This document shows, one piece after another, positions 56,317 to 64,000 of a stretch of DNA of 64,000 nucleotides. The notes under the pieces are model-generated. The model had not been told where the DNA came from. It made no database searches and saw nothing but the letters and a program-made list of their open reading frames with translations. Position numbers and translations under genes: made by a program. Source of the stretch: an uncultured Collinsella sp. (GTDB lineage Bacteria; Actinomycetota; Coriobacteriia; Coriobacteriales; Coriobacteriaceae); contig URMO01000001.1 in the NCBI GenBank assembly GCA_900549085.1, positions 1 to 64,000 on the forward strand, given 5' to 3'. Each line of letters begins with the position of its first letter. The first letter of the stretch is position 1.

Positions 56317-57770
56317 TGGCTCGGTTGGACGGAAGCATGATGGCGGGCATGGCGTGCGGCTCGGATACGCCGGCGATTGAAGTGCGGGGTCTGCGCTTTG
56401 CCTACCCCGGGGCCGAGGCGCCGGTGCTCGACGGGCTCGACTGGTCTGTTCCCCAAGGGGCGTTTGCGTTGCTTGTTGGTGGTACTGGGTCGGGTAAGTC
56501 GACGTTGCTCTCGTTGCTCAAGCCCGAGATTTCGCCGACGGGTGAATGCGCTGGCGAGCTGCGCGTGCTGGGCGAGAGCGTTGCCGACATGGATGTTCGG
56601 GCGTCCGCGGAGCGCGTGGGCTATGTGTTTCAGGACCCCGAGAACCAGATCGTGTGCGAAACCGTGTGGCACGAGATGGCGTTTGGTCTGGAAAACTTAG
56701 GCATGTCGCGCGACGAGATGCGCCGTCGCGTGGCCGAGACCAGCTATTTCTTTGGGTTGGAGGATTGGCTCCACCGCGATACCGATACGCTTTCGGGTGG
56801 ACGCAAACAGCTGCTGTCGCTGGCAGCTGTGCTGGCGTTGCGCCCGCGCGTGCTGCTGCTCGACGAGCCCACGTCTCAGCTTGATCCGGTTGCGGAGAAG
56901 AATTTCCTGCACGCGCTGTTTCGTGTGAATCGCGAGTTGGGCTGCACGGTTGTTGTGGCGACGCATCAGCCGCGCCCAATGCTCGAATACGCGACGTGCG
57001 CGTACCGGATTGAGGGCGGACGCGTGTGCGAGGTGGTTGACCTAGCGAGTTTGGGTAGTCGCGAGGGACTTTTGGCTTTGGACTCTTGCTGGCGCGCGCA
57101 GGTGGCGGCGACGAGTGCGGCGGCAGCTATTCGCGAGGGCTGGTTTCGCTACGATCGCGCGGGCGGCTGGGTGCTGCGTGGACTCGATGCGGCGTTTTCG
57201 GCTGGCGCGGTGCATGCGGTTGTTGGCGGCAACGGCTGCGGCAAGTCGACAATGCTTTCGGTGCTAGCCAAGACGGTCAAGTTGCAGCGTGGGCATATGG
57301 AGCGCGGGGCGGCCTCGGCGGCACTGCTGCCTCAGAATCCCAAGGCGTTGCTGGTTGCCGAGACGGTGCGCGACGAGCTGATGGAATGGGCTTCGACCTG
57401 CGGATATGACGAGGCTGTGGCGCGGGAGCGCGCGGCGAGCCTGGGGCTGTCGGGCCTGGATGGGCGCCACCCGTACGATCTTTCGGGCGGGCAGCGTCAA
57501 CTGCTTGCATTGGCAAAACTGCTGCTGATTGGCCCCGAGCTGTTATTGCTCGATGAGCCCACCAAGGGCTTGGACCTGGCTAGCCGTCGCATCATCGCCC
57601 GCGCCTTGCGTGACCATGCGGAGGCTGGCGGTACCGTCATCATGGCCACGCACGATCTGGATTTTGCCGAGCAGGTTGCCGATGACATTGCCATGATGTT
57701 CGACGGTGAGATTGCCTGCATGGAGCCGCCGGCCGACTTCTTTGCCGACAACGTGTTTTATAGGGCGTGA
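56316..57770 (+). CDS. ECF transporter ATPase, two EcfA domains fused
   Basis: This 484-residue protein has two complete ABC domains. The first (about 20-255) has Walker A GGTGSGKST, Q-loop VFQDPENQIVCE, signature LSGGRKQ and Walker B VLLLDEPTSQLD. The second (about 275-475) has GGNGCGKST, LSGGQRQ and LLLLDEPTKGLD. Most ECF systems encode EcfA1 and EcfA2 separately; here they are one chain. The genes ecfT, this ATPase and an S component are packed with 1- and 4-base junctions, so they form a dedicated (group I-like) module. Confidence 0.92.
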   Translation: MARLDGSMMAGMACGSDTPAIEVRGLRFAYPGAEAPVLDGLDWSVPQGAFALLVGGTGSGKSTLLSLLKPEISPTGECAGELRVLGESVADMDVRASAERVGYVFQDPENQIVCETVWHEMAFGLENLGMSRDEMRRRVAETSYFFGLEDWLHRDTDTLSGGRKQLLSLAAVLALRPRVLLLDEPTSQLDPVAEKNFLHALFRVNRELGCTVVVATHQPRPMLEYATCAYRIEGGRVCEVVDLASLGSREGLLALDSCWRAQVAATSAAAAIREGWFRYDRAGGWVLRGLDAAFSAGAVHAVVGGNGCGKSTMLSVLAKTVKLQRGHMERGAASAALLPQNPKALLVAETVRDELMEWASTCGYDEAVARERAASLGLSGLDGRHPYDLSGGQRQLLALAKLLLIGPELLLLDEPTKGLDLASRRIIARALRDHAEAGGTVIMATHDLDFAEQVADDIAMMFDGEIACMEPPADFFADNVFYRA

Positions 57771-57774
57771 TGGG

Positions 57775-58488
57775 ATGACGGATTATCGCGTCGCGCGCCT
57801 ACTCGCAAAACTGGAGATCCCGCTGCTGCTGGCGGTGCCAGCGGTGATGGCTGCGGCGTTGCTAGCGGGCGTTGAGCAGGCGGCGCTCGCCATGCTTGTC
57901 GTGGTGGCGCTGGTGCTTGCGCTGTTCTTCGCGGGTTACGAGACGTCGCGACCGGGCCTTCGCCAGATTATGCCCACGCTGGTGTTGGCGGCGCTGGCCG
58001 CGGCGGGCCGCATCTTGTTCGGCCCCATTCCCGACTTTAAACCCGTGAGCGCCATCGCTATTATCGCGGGGGCGACGTTGGGCCGACGCAACGGCTTCAT
58101 GGTCGGTGCGCTGGCGGCGCTGACCAGCAACTTCTTTTTTGGGCAGGGCATGTGGACGCCGTGGCAGATGTATGCCTGGGGTCTGGTTGGCTATGTTGGC
58201 GGCGCGCTGGCGCATGCGGGCGCTTTTGATCGCGCCGATGGCACCGTGCGCATGCCGGCGCTGCTGACCTACGGCTTTGCGTCGGGCCTGCTCTATGGAG
58301 TTGTAATCAACGCCTACGACATCATCGGTTTTGTGCAGCCGCTCACGTGGGCGGGCGCCGTGGCGCGTCTTGCCACGGCGGTGCCGTTCGATATCACGCA
58401 CGGCCTTGCGACCTGCGTGTTCTTGGCCGCCCTGTATAAGCCCTGGTGTCGACGGATCAACCGAGTCGTCGTGAAATACGGGCTGTAG
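57775..58488 (+). CDS. ECF transporter substrate-specific (S) component
   Basis: The 237-residue membrane protein has about six to seven TM helices. The S-component pattern is visible in RILFGPIPDFKPVSAIAIIAGATLGRRNGFMVGALAALTSNFF divided over TM3-4: FGPIPDFKPV, then GRRNGFMVGALAAL, then FFFGQGMWTPWQM. This arrangement is seen in S components for vitamins such as cobalamin precursors and for metabolites not yet assigned. The substrate cannot be decided here, and no vitamin genes or riboswitch are adjacent. ATG 57775 lies four bases after the ATPase stop. Confidence 0.85.
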   Translation: MTDYRVARLLAKLEIPLLLAVPAVMAAALLAGVEQAALAMLVVVALVLALFFAGYETSRPGLRQIMPTLVLAALAAAGRILFGPIPDFKPVSAIAIIAGATLGRRNGFMVGALAALTSNFFFGQGMWTPWQMYAWGLVGYVGGALAHAGAFDRADGTVRMPALLTYGFASGLLYGVVINAYDIIGFVQPLTWAGAVARLATAVPFDITHGLATCVFLAALYKPWCRRINRVVVKYGL

Positions 58489-58512
58489 GGCATTTCGCGT
58501 TCCCTCACGAAC

Positions 58513-58575
58513 TTGCGGTGGAATAGTTCTCGTTTTTGGCTGTTTGGGGCCGAAGCAGGAACTATTCCACCGCAA
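58513..58575. repeat. 17-bp perfect inverted repeat between convergent genes
   Basis: TTGCGGTGGAATAGTTC (58513-58529) and its complement (58559-58575) flank a 29-nt loop. It lies between the S component and exonuclease III genes, which converge. It may be a bidirectional terminator or repeat; no T-run is present. Confidence 0.55.
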
Positions 58576-58634
58576 CTTATAGGGGGACGAGGTCAGATGA
58601 TCCCTTTTCCTCCGTCCCCAGGGGATCAGTTGGG

Positions 58635-59453
58635 CTAGAGCGCTAGGGTGAGGGTGACGGGACAGTGGTCGCTGCCAAAGATGTCGCCGCGGATGCCGGT
58701 GTCGCGCACATTGCCGGCGATTGCGTCGCTCACCAGGAAGTAATCGATGCGCCAGCCGGCGTTGTTCTTGCGGGCATTAAAGCGATAGCTCCACCAGCTG
58801 TAGACGCCCTCGACGTCGGGGTTTGCCGCGCGCCAGGTATCGGTAAAACCGGCGTCGAGCAGCTCGGTAAACTTACCGCGCTCTTCGTCCGAAAAGCCGG
58901 CGTTGCCGCGGTTGGACTTGGGATTCTTAAGGTCGATTTCCTCGTGCGCCACGTTAAAGTCGCCGCAGGTTACGACGGGCTTGCCGGTCTCGCGCTCAAG
59001 CGCGCTCAAAAAGCCGCGATAGGCATCGTCCCAGGCCATGCGTACATCGATGCGCGCGAGCTCATTTTGGGCGTTAGGCGTGTAGACATCCACAAACCAA
59101 AACTTGTCGAACTCGAGCGCGCAGACGCGGCCCTCGGTTGCGGCCTGGGCGACGAGCTCGGTCGCTTCGCCCTCGCTAGCGTAGGGTAGCAGCGCATCGG
59201 CGTGCAGCGTGCGCAGCGGTTCCTGGCGGCTAAAGACCGCAGTACCCGAATAACCTTTACGCTCGGCGTAGCTCCAGGTTTGGTGATAACCGGGCAGGTC
59301 GATATCGACCTGGCCCTCTTGCAGCTTGGTCTCCTGGAGCGCCAGAATATCGACGTCGAGTTCTTGCGCGATCTGGACAAAGCTCGGGTCCTTTTTGAGC
59401 ACGGCGCGCAGGCCGTTGACGTTCCACGAGGCGAAAGTGTAAGTCTGAGGCAT
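58635..59453 (-). CDS. xth: Exodeoxyribonuclease III / AP endonuclease
   Basis: The 272-residue member of the exonuclease-endonuclease-phosphatase family repairs abasic sites. Motifs are SWNVNGLRAVLKK, LALQETKLQ (metal-binding Glu), VVTCGDFNVAHEEIDLKNPK, WRIDYFLVSD and the catalytic SDHCPV near the C-terminus. Length is normal. GGACACC-type context precedes ATG 59453 with GAAAGGA upstream on the minus strand. Transcribed divergently from the sirtuin gene. Confidence 0.94.
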   Translation of the reverse strand: MPQTYTFASWNVNGLRAVLKKDPSFVQIAQELDVDILALQETKLQEGQVDIDLPGYHQTWSYAERKGYSGTAVFSRQEPLRTLHADALLPYASEGEATELVAQAATEGRVCALEFDKFWFVDVYTPNAQNELARIDVRMAWDDAYRGFLSALERETGKPVVTCGDFNVAHEEIDLKNPKSNRGNAGFSDEERGKFTELLDAGFTDTWRAANPDVEGVYSWWSYRFNARKNNAGWRIDYFLVSDAIAGNVRDTGIRGDIFGSDHCPVTLTLAL

Positions 59454-59589
59454 GGTGTCCTTTCGACGGGGTTGGCAGGCTTAAGATTAGCGCAACAGGG
59501 GCGGTGGTGGGCTCCGCGCGTGCCGACTCAAAGGCCGCATGCTGGGACATCGCCCGACGCTGCCCGACCAACAAGGACGGAGGACTCAT

Positions 59590-60342
59590 ATGACGCAGGC
59601 GATATCGGACCCCAAGCAGGCCTCCGCCGCACTGGTGGAGCTGTTCGGTACCCACAAGCGTGTGGTGTTCTTTGGCGGCGCCGGTGTTTCCACGGCGAGC
59701 GGCATCCCCGATTTCCGCAGCGTGGACGGCCTGTATCACCAGCAGTTTGCCTACCCGCCCGAGACTATGCTCTCGCATAGCTTTTTCGAGGCGCATCCGG
59801 CCGAGTTTTTCGACTTCTACCGCACCAAGATGATCGCGCTTGGCGCCAAGCCCAACCGCTGCCACACCAAGCTGGCCGAGCTGGAGCGCGCCGGCAAGCT
59901 AAATGCCGTGGTGACGCAAAATATCGATGGCCTGCATCAGATGGCCGGCTCGCAGCGCGTGTTCGAGCTGCACGGCTCGGTCCATCGCAACATTTGCCAG
60001 TCGTGCGGCGCGGTCTATAGCGCCGAGTGGATTTGCTCGCGCGCGCACCAGGACGCCGCGGGCGTGCCCGTGTGTGCTGCGTGCGGTGGGCGCAGCAAGC
60101 CCGATGTGGTGCTCTACGAGGAGCCGCTCGACGAGCACGTGCTGACCGGCGCCGTTGCCGCCATCGCCGCGGCCGATGCCCTCATTGTGGGCGGGACCTC
60201 GCTCGTGGTGTATCCGGCGGCGGGCCTTACGCGTTACTTTACCGGCGATACGCTGGCCATTTGCAATCTTGCTCCCACCGATCAGGATGCAAATGCCGAC
60301 CTGCTGATTTCTTGCGACATCGCGGCCGCGTTTGCGTTCTAG
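59590..60342 (+). CDS. cobB: Sir2-family NAD-dependent protein deacylase
   Basis: This 250-residue sirtuin contains GAGVSTASGIPDFRS for NAD binding, TQNIDGLHQMAGS, the catalytic histidine in ELHGSVH, and a zinc ribbon with CQSC and CAAC. GGTSLVVYPAAGL at the C-terminal side completes the Rossmann fold. It removes acyl groups from lysines with NAD. ATG 59590 follows GGAGG by seven bases. The gene precedes the folate gene by 94 bases. Confidence 0.93.
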   Translation: MTQAISDPKQASAALVELFGTHKRVVFFGGAGVSTASGIPDFRSVDGLYHQQFAYPPETMLSHSFFEAHPAEFFDFYRTKMIALGAKPNRCHTKLAELERAGKLNAVVTQNIDGLHQMAGSQRVFELHGSVHRNICQSCGAVYSAEWICSRAHQDAAGVPVCAACGGRSKPDVVLYEEPLDEHVLTGAVAAIAAADALIVGGTSLVVYPAAGLTRYFTGDTLAICNLAPTDQDANADLLISCDIAAAFAF

Positions 60343-60436
60343 CCCGTGTGCGCGGATACAATAGAAAGACTGATTGCAAAGCGACCCCGCCGCCTGTGCC
60401 CGAGCGCGGCGACGTGGGCATTTTAGGAGGATGTTC

Positions 60437-62164
60437 ATGGCGAACGACAGCAAGACATGGCGGTGCGGAAAGTACGAGCTCAGCTTTGACCGTCCGCGCA
60501 TCATGGGCGTCCTCAACGTGACGCCCGATTCGTTTAGCGACGGCGGGGAGCACTTCGACCCGGATGCCGCCATCGAGTACGGCCTGGCGATGCTCGACGC
60601 CGGTGCTGACATCATCGACGTGGGCGGCGAGTCCACGCGCCCTGGTTTTACCCCGGTCAACCCCGACGAGGAGGCTCGCCGCGTGCTGCCCGTGGTGCGC
60701 GCGCTGGCCAAAGAGGGCGCTATCGTCTCGATCGACACGCGCCACGTGGCGGTTGCCAAGGCTGCCGTGCGCTGCGGCGCCTCGATCGTCAACGACGTGA
60801 CGGGCTTCACCGACCCCAAGATGGTCGAGTTTGTCGCGACGAGCACCTGCGGCGTCATCGTGATGCACGCCGGCGAGGTCGCGGCGCCCACGCGCACGCA
60901 TGCAACGGTGCAGCTCGATACCTCGGCCGCGGCGTTTGTTGCCGAGAAGGCGCGCGAGGCGGCCGCCGAGGCTGCGCGCGAGGCCGAGAAGCCTGCCCGC
61001 CGTCGCCGTGGCAAGCTGCTAGGCGAGCCCAAGACGGAGGCCAAGCTGCCGGGAGGCGTGGTGCAGCCCTCGTTGCCGTTTGGCGATCCGGAACCCGCGC
61101 CCGAGCCCACGGACGAGCAGAAGCAGGAGACGCTGGCCGCCGAAGAGACCGCCCCTGTCGCCGAGGCCGCCACGACCCCTGAGCCCGCGCCGGAGCCGAA
61201 TGACCACCTGGCAGCCATGATGCGCCGCAGCGCCCGCCGCGAGGAGGCCTACGTGCCCACCTCTCAGCTCCGCCGCTTCACCCTGCCCGATTCGGCGCCC
61301 ATCATGCGCCGCGTCATGGGCTTTCTGTCCGACCAGGCCCGCACGCTCATCCATGCCGGCGTGTCGCGCGACCGCATCTGCATCGATCCGGGCCCGGGCT
61401 TTGGCAAGACGGCCAACGAGGATATCGTCATCCAGCGCGAGACCGCCAAGATGGCGTCGCTGGGCTACCCGCTCATGTGCGCCGTGTCGCGCAAGCGTTT
61501 TGTGGGCGCTGTCTCGGGCGTGACCGAGGCCGCCGCGCGCGATGCCGCCACGTTTGGCGTGTGCCTGGGCGCTATCCAGGCCGGTGCCAACATCGTGCGC
61601 GTGCACGACGTTACCGGCTTTGCGCAGTTCCTGAACGGTTACTGGGCTGTCGCCAAGCCGCAACCGCGCCGTGCGTTTGTGGCTGTGGGCTCCAATCTGG
61701 GGCATCGTTGCGACAACATTCGCGCCGCGCGCGACATGATTGCCGAGATTCCGCTCACCTGCGTGTCCAACTGCTCGCGCATCTACGAGAGCGAGCCGGC
61801 CTACGAGACGCGCCAGGATGCGTTTGCCAACGCCGTCATCGAGATCAAGACCGAGCTGGCGCCGCTGGTGCTGCTCGACGAGCTTATGAAGATCGAGGCT
61901 GAGCTGGGGCGCGACCGCTCCAAGAAGGCCAAGGTCAACGGTCCGCGCACCATCGACCTGGACCTGCTGTGGATGGACGGCGAGATCCATGGCGGCAAAA
62001 AGCTGCGCCTGCCGCATCCGCTCATTGGCGAGCGCGACTTTGTACTGGTGCCGCTCGAGGATCTGATGCACGACCCGGCGCGGTTCTTCCGCTACAACGG
62101 CGTCGAGGTCAAGGAGCCCGAGGACCGCGTAGGCCATATCGTGGGCGAATTGGGGCGTATGTAG
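60437..62164 (+). CDS. folP: Fused dihydropteroate synthase - HPPK (FolP-FolK) with internal insertion
   Basis: This 575-residue bifunctional folate enzyme has DHPS signatures MGVLNVTPDSFSDGG, DIIDVGGESTRPG and ASIVNDVTG at residues 24-125, then DPGPGFGKT near 318 and SRKRFVGA. Between the VIVMHAG strand (about 143) and APIMRRVMGFL (about 287) is a low-complexity insert of roughly 135 residues (EKPARRRRGKL, EPAPEPTDEQ) where ordinary DHPS has a short loop and helix. From about 411 the HPPK domain follows (FVAVGSNLGHR, YETRQDAFANAV, GPRTIDLDLLW). AGGAGG precedes ATG 60437. Confidence 0.93.
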   Translation: MANDSKTWRCGKYELSFDRPRIMGVLNVTPDSFSDGGEHFDPDAAIEYGLAMLDAGADIIDVGGESTRPGFTPVNPDEEARRVLPVVRALAKEGAIVSIDTRHVAVAKAAVRCGASIVNDVTGFTDPKMVEFVATSTCGVIVMHAGEVAAPTRTHATVQLDTSAAAFVAEKAREAAAEAAREAEKPARRRRGKLLGEPKTEAKLPGGVVQPSLPFGDPEPAPEPTDEQKQETLAAEETAPVAEAATTPEPAPEPNDHLAAMMRRSARREEAYVPTSQLRRFTLPDSAPIMRRVMGFLSDQARTLIHAGVSRDRICIDPGPGFGKTANEDIVIQRETAKMASLGYPLMCAVSRKRFVGAVSGVTEAAARDAATFGVCLGAIQAGANIVRVHDVTGFAQFLNGYWAVAKPQPRRAFVAVGSNLGHRCDNIRAARDMIAEIPLTCVSNCSRIYESEPAYETRQDAFANAVIEIKTELAPLVLLDELMKIEAELGRDRSKKAKVNGPRTIDLDLLWMDGEIHGGKKLRLPHPLIGERDFVLVPLEDLMHDPARFFRYNGVEVKEPEDRVGHIVGELGRM

Positions 62165-62866
62165 ATGATTGAGATGAATGTTGTAACCGCCGGCACCGAG
62201 CTTGACGCCGCGCGCGACGCGGGCCGCGAGGGTGTGTCTGCGGGCTGGTGCGCTTGGAGCGCGGGCGAGGCGTCGTTGACGTTTTCGCTGGTCGTGCGCC
62301 CGGACGTGAATATGCATGCCTTCCACGGCCTGCCGTTTGTGGCGGCGATGGGTATGATGGACGCGCTCGTGGGCACGGCGTCGACGCCGGGGCTGGGCCT
62401 TGCCGGCAAGGTGGGCATTCAATGGCCGAGCGACATTGTGTGCGGCGCGCCCACGTTTGAGACGTCGTTTGCGCGCGTCGCCGTCAACGGCGGCGCCGGT
62501 GCTGCGGGCATGTTCGGTGCCGTGACGGTGGATATTGAACGTTCGGCGCTGAGCGAGCTTGGTGTGGATGTGGCTGACGAAGCGCTGGTCGAGGCGCTGG
62601 CCGCCGCCGTGCTGACCCGTGTGGACGCCTGGGCGGCTGTTGCCAACACGCCGCAGGGCGCCGCAGGGCCGCTGGCCCCCGTGCTGGGCGAGTACTTCGA
62701 CATGGTGCCGCTGCTGGGCCGCCAAGTTGCGGCGGTGTCGCCCAACGGCCTGCCGCTTGCGGTCGGTGTGTTTGCGGGCCTGGACATCTGGGGCCGCGCG
62801 ACTATCAAGACCGATGTCGGCGAGCAGGAGTTTCCGCCCGAGGCCGTGCGCATTCGCGGGCTGTAA
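62165..62866 (+). CDS. Degenerate biotin-ligase-like protein
   Basis: This protein of about 233 residues begins directly after the folP-folK stop (ATG 62165 or 62174) and resembles the catalytic domain of biotin-protein ligase. LTFSLVVRPDVN, then GKVGIQWPSDIVCG, then VTVDIERSAL, with a C-terminal SH3-like tail (GRATIKTDVGEQEF, PPEAVRIRGL). The consensus KWPNDI is changed to QWPSDI and the N-terminal biotin-binding GRGR loop is absent, so biotinylation activity is doubtful. It may have been recruited for another acyl or lipoyl-type transfer, or be decaying. Confidence 0.65.
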   Translation: MIEMNVVTAGTELDAARDAGREGVSAGWCAWSAGEASLTFSLVVRPDVNMHAFHGLPFVAAMGMMDALVGTASTPGLGLAGKVGIQWPSDIVCGAPTFETSFARVAVNGGAGAAGMFGAVTVDIERSALSELGVDVADEALVEALAAAVLTRVDAWAAVANTPQGAAGPLAPVLGEYFDMVPLLGRQVAAVSPNGLPLAVGVFAGLDIWGRATIKTDVGEQEFPPEAVRIRGL

Positions 62867-62901
62867 CGCGAGGCGCCAGCGCTCAAAGATAACGATGACA
62901 C

Positions 62902-62934
62902 AAGGCCCTCCTCGGCTGTGCTGGGGAGGGCCTT
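62902..62934. terminator. Hairpin between convergent birA-like and coaX genes
   Basis: AAGGCCCTCC pairs with GGAGGGCCTT (10 bp). No T-run follows on either strand. Confidence 0.5.
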
Positions 62935-62956
62935 CGCGTGACTGCAGGGCGGCATC

Positions 62957-63009
62957 TCGGTCCTATTCCTCAAAACTGAAAAATTTTCGTTTTTGAGGAA
63001 TAGGACCGA
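62957..63009. repeat. 19-bp perfect inverted repeat with A/T-rich loop
   Basis: TCGGTCCTATTCCTCAAAA (62957-62975) and its exact complement (62991-63009) flank an A/T-rich 15-nt loop. It lies 45 bases downstream of coaX and may serve as its terminator structure. Confidence 0.6.
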
Positions 63010-63053
63010 TGCGTTGCCTAGTTCGCCGCTCGCGCTCGACTTTAGCCCCCGTC

Positions 63054-63827
63054 CTACCCCAGCTCTTGCATGCGGCGGTAGATTTCGCAGATGCCCTTGA
63101 TGGTGAGCTGTCCGTCGACCACGTCGAAGGCGTCGGTCGAATCGGCGACGATGCCGGCGAGACCGCCCGTGGCGATAACGGTGGCATCCTCTCGGCCCAG
63201 CTCGCGCTTCATGCGCGCGACCAGGCCCTCGGCCATGGCGGCGGCGCCCACCACGGCGCCGACCTTGATGCACTCCTCGGTATCGCGGCCGATGGCATGC
63301 TCGGGCGCCTCGAGCGGCACGCTGGCGAGCTTGGCGGCGCGGGCGGCAAGTGCATCCATGGAGATGCGGATGCCCGGCGCGATCGCTCCGCCAATGTAAT
63401 AGCCGTCCTCATCGATGACGTCGATATTGGTCGCGGTGCCAAAGTCCACCACGATTGCCGGTGCGCCGTAGAAGGTCTCTGCCGCAACGGCGTTGGCGAC
63501 GCGATCGGCACCTACGGCCTGGGGACGCGCCGCGCGCAGCTTGGTCACCGCGGCCGTCTGCGGCCCAATGACGATGGCGTCCGCGGCAATGCGGTCGGCC
63601 ACGGCGTGCCATTCGCGCGAGAGCTGCGGCACCACGCCGGCAAAGGCGATCGCGTCGACCGCGTCGAGCGAAAGGCCGTACATCTTAAAGAAACCCATCA
63701 GGCGCACATGGATCTCGTCGGCGGTATAGGAGCGGTCGGTGGGCATGCGCCACGACTGCACCAGCTCGTTTCCGTCAAACAGACCCATGGCCGTCTGCGT
63801 GTTTCCCATATCGATAGCGAGCAGCAT
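63054..63827 (-). CDS. coaX: Type III pantothenate kinase
   Basis: This 257-residue kinase performs the first step of CoA synthesis without feedback by CoA. It has the ASKHA-type phosphate motif LLAIDMGNTQTAMGLFDG at the start, FAGVVPQL, GADRVANAVAAE, VVDFGTATNIDVID and GGAIAPGIRISMDAL. The first ATG of the open frame (63848) lacks a site; ATG 63827 has GGGAG five bases upstream and matches the usual N-terminus. Confidence 0.93.
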   Translation of the reverse strand: MLLAIDMGNTQTAMGLFDGNELVQSWRMPTDRSYTADEIHVRLMGFFKMYGLSLDAVDAIAFAGVVPQLSREWHAVADRIAADAIVIGPQTAAVTKLRAARPQAVGADRVANAVAAETFYGAPAIVVDFGTATNIDVIDEDGYYIGGAIAPGIRISMDALAARAAKLASVPLEAPEHAIGRDTEECIKVGAVVGAAAMAEGLVARMKRELGREDATVIATGGLAGIVADSTDAFDVVDGQLTIKGICEIYRRMQELG

Positions 63828-63933
63828 GTCTACTCCCAGTGTTGGCATAAAAGGACGCGCACCATTGTATACGTGCCGTCGACGGCGCTCGGCTGCGATT
63901 CGTTTACGGTGATGCGGACTGAGGGGTTTAAAT

Positions 63934-64000
63934 ATGAAGGAATTATGCTCTATGAGATTTTCCTTGCCGTTTACCGAACTCCCACGTAATATTCTTTCTT
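63934..64000 (+). CDS. Probable 5' end of a gene running off the window
   Basis: ATG 63934 follows GAGGGG by seven bases and opens a frame (MKELCSMRFSLPFTELPRNI) that continues to the last base. Too little is visible to name the product. An overlapping alternative is a 14-codon ORF from ATG 63945 that stops at 63989. Confidence 0.4.
   Translation, partial: MKELCSMRFSLPFTELPRNILS

Noticed and set aside
61019..62725. 568-codon minus-strand open frame opposite folP-folK
   Set aside because: It is a shadow of the fused folate gene, with no start site or recognisable domain.
63009..63989. 326-codon plus-strand frame over coaX
   Set aside because: coaX on the minus strand has complete family motifs; the plus frame is a shadow, although a separate short start at 63934 is kept as a possible partial gene.

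Overview
The window looks like a chromosomal segment of a Collinsella-type member of the Coriobacteriia (Actinomycetota). The evidence is high GC, strong AGGAGG-type ribosome binding sites, the actinobacterial-style order glmU-prs-(insert)-pth, an rpsF-ssb-rpsR-rplI-dnaB-purA block, membrane-anchored LuxR regulators, LAxTG surface proteins and very many short palindromic intergenic repeats. The genus is inferred from gene content and style, not from a database match.

Layout. 1-345: tRNA-Ile, tRNA-Ala, tRNA-Ile. 486-3809: BFN-domain protein, two small proteins and the GTPase TypA. 3938-5879 (minus): bactofilin-like membrane protein and a TRIC/UPF0126 channel. 6308-6537 (minus): two tRNA-Ser genes. 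7044-11725: rpsF-ssb-rpsR-rplI, dnaB, purA. 11844-16807: purD, a Nudix hydrolase, an ABC exporter and a membrane protein. 17105-22910: carA with a PyrR-type leader, carB, purE. 22947-25775: class B sortase, MoaE-like protein, CmpB-like membrane protein. 26073-29695: purF, purM, purN. 29848-32218: orphan PTS EIIA, PrsA-like foldase, YqeY. 32606-35635: polar amino-acid ABC transporter. 35807-37867: cytidylate-kinase-like protein and a 12-TM LuxR regulator. 38094-47071: two LAxTG cell-wall proteins, one of 2196 residues. 47466-49705 (minus): NfnAB. 50080-55232 (minus): pth, an orphan nuclease-like gene between two MITE-like elements, prs, glmU. 55438-58488: ECF transporter (EcfT, fused EcfA-EcfA, S component). 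58635-62866: exonuclease III, Sir2, a FolP-FolK fusion, a degenerate BirA-like protein. 63054-63827 (minus): coaX. A gene probably starts at 63934 and runs off the end.

The coding content is mostly housekeeping: purine synthesis (purA, D, E, F, M, N), PRPP supply (prs), carbamoyl phosphate, folate, CoA, peptidoglycan precursor (glmU), translation and replication.

The unusual content is between the genes. The most notable is a family of three roughly 150-nt elements (13894-14040, 18521-18669, 32223-32372). They share single-stranded motifs, but their helices are paired with different sequences in each copy, as expected for a conserved structured RNA or a single-strand DNA substrate. A second cassette couples a divergent LuxR regulator to two surface-protein genes, each preceded by the same TAGGTTC-N8-GAACCTA inverted repeat and followed by the same triple-hairpin array. 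Several further palindromic repeat families are present, some starting exactly at stop codons.
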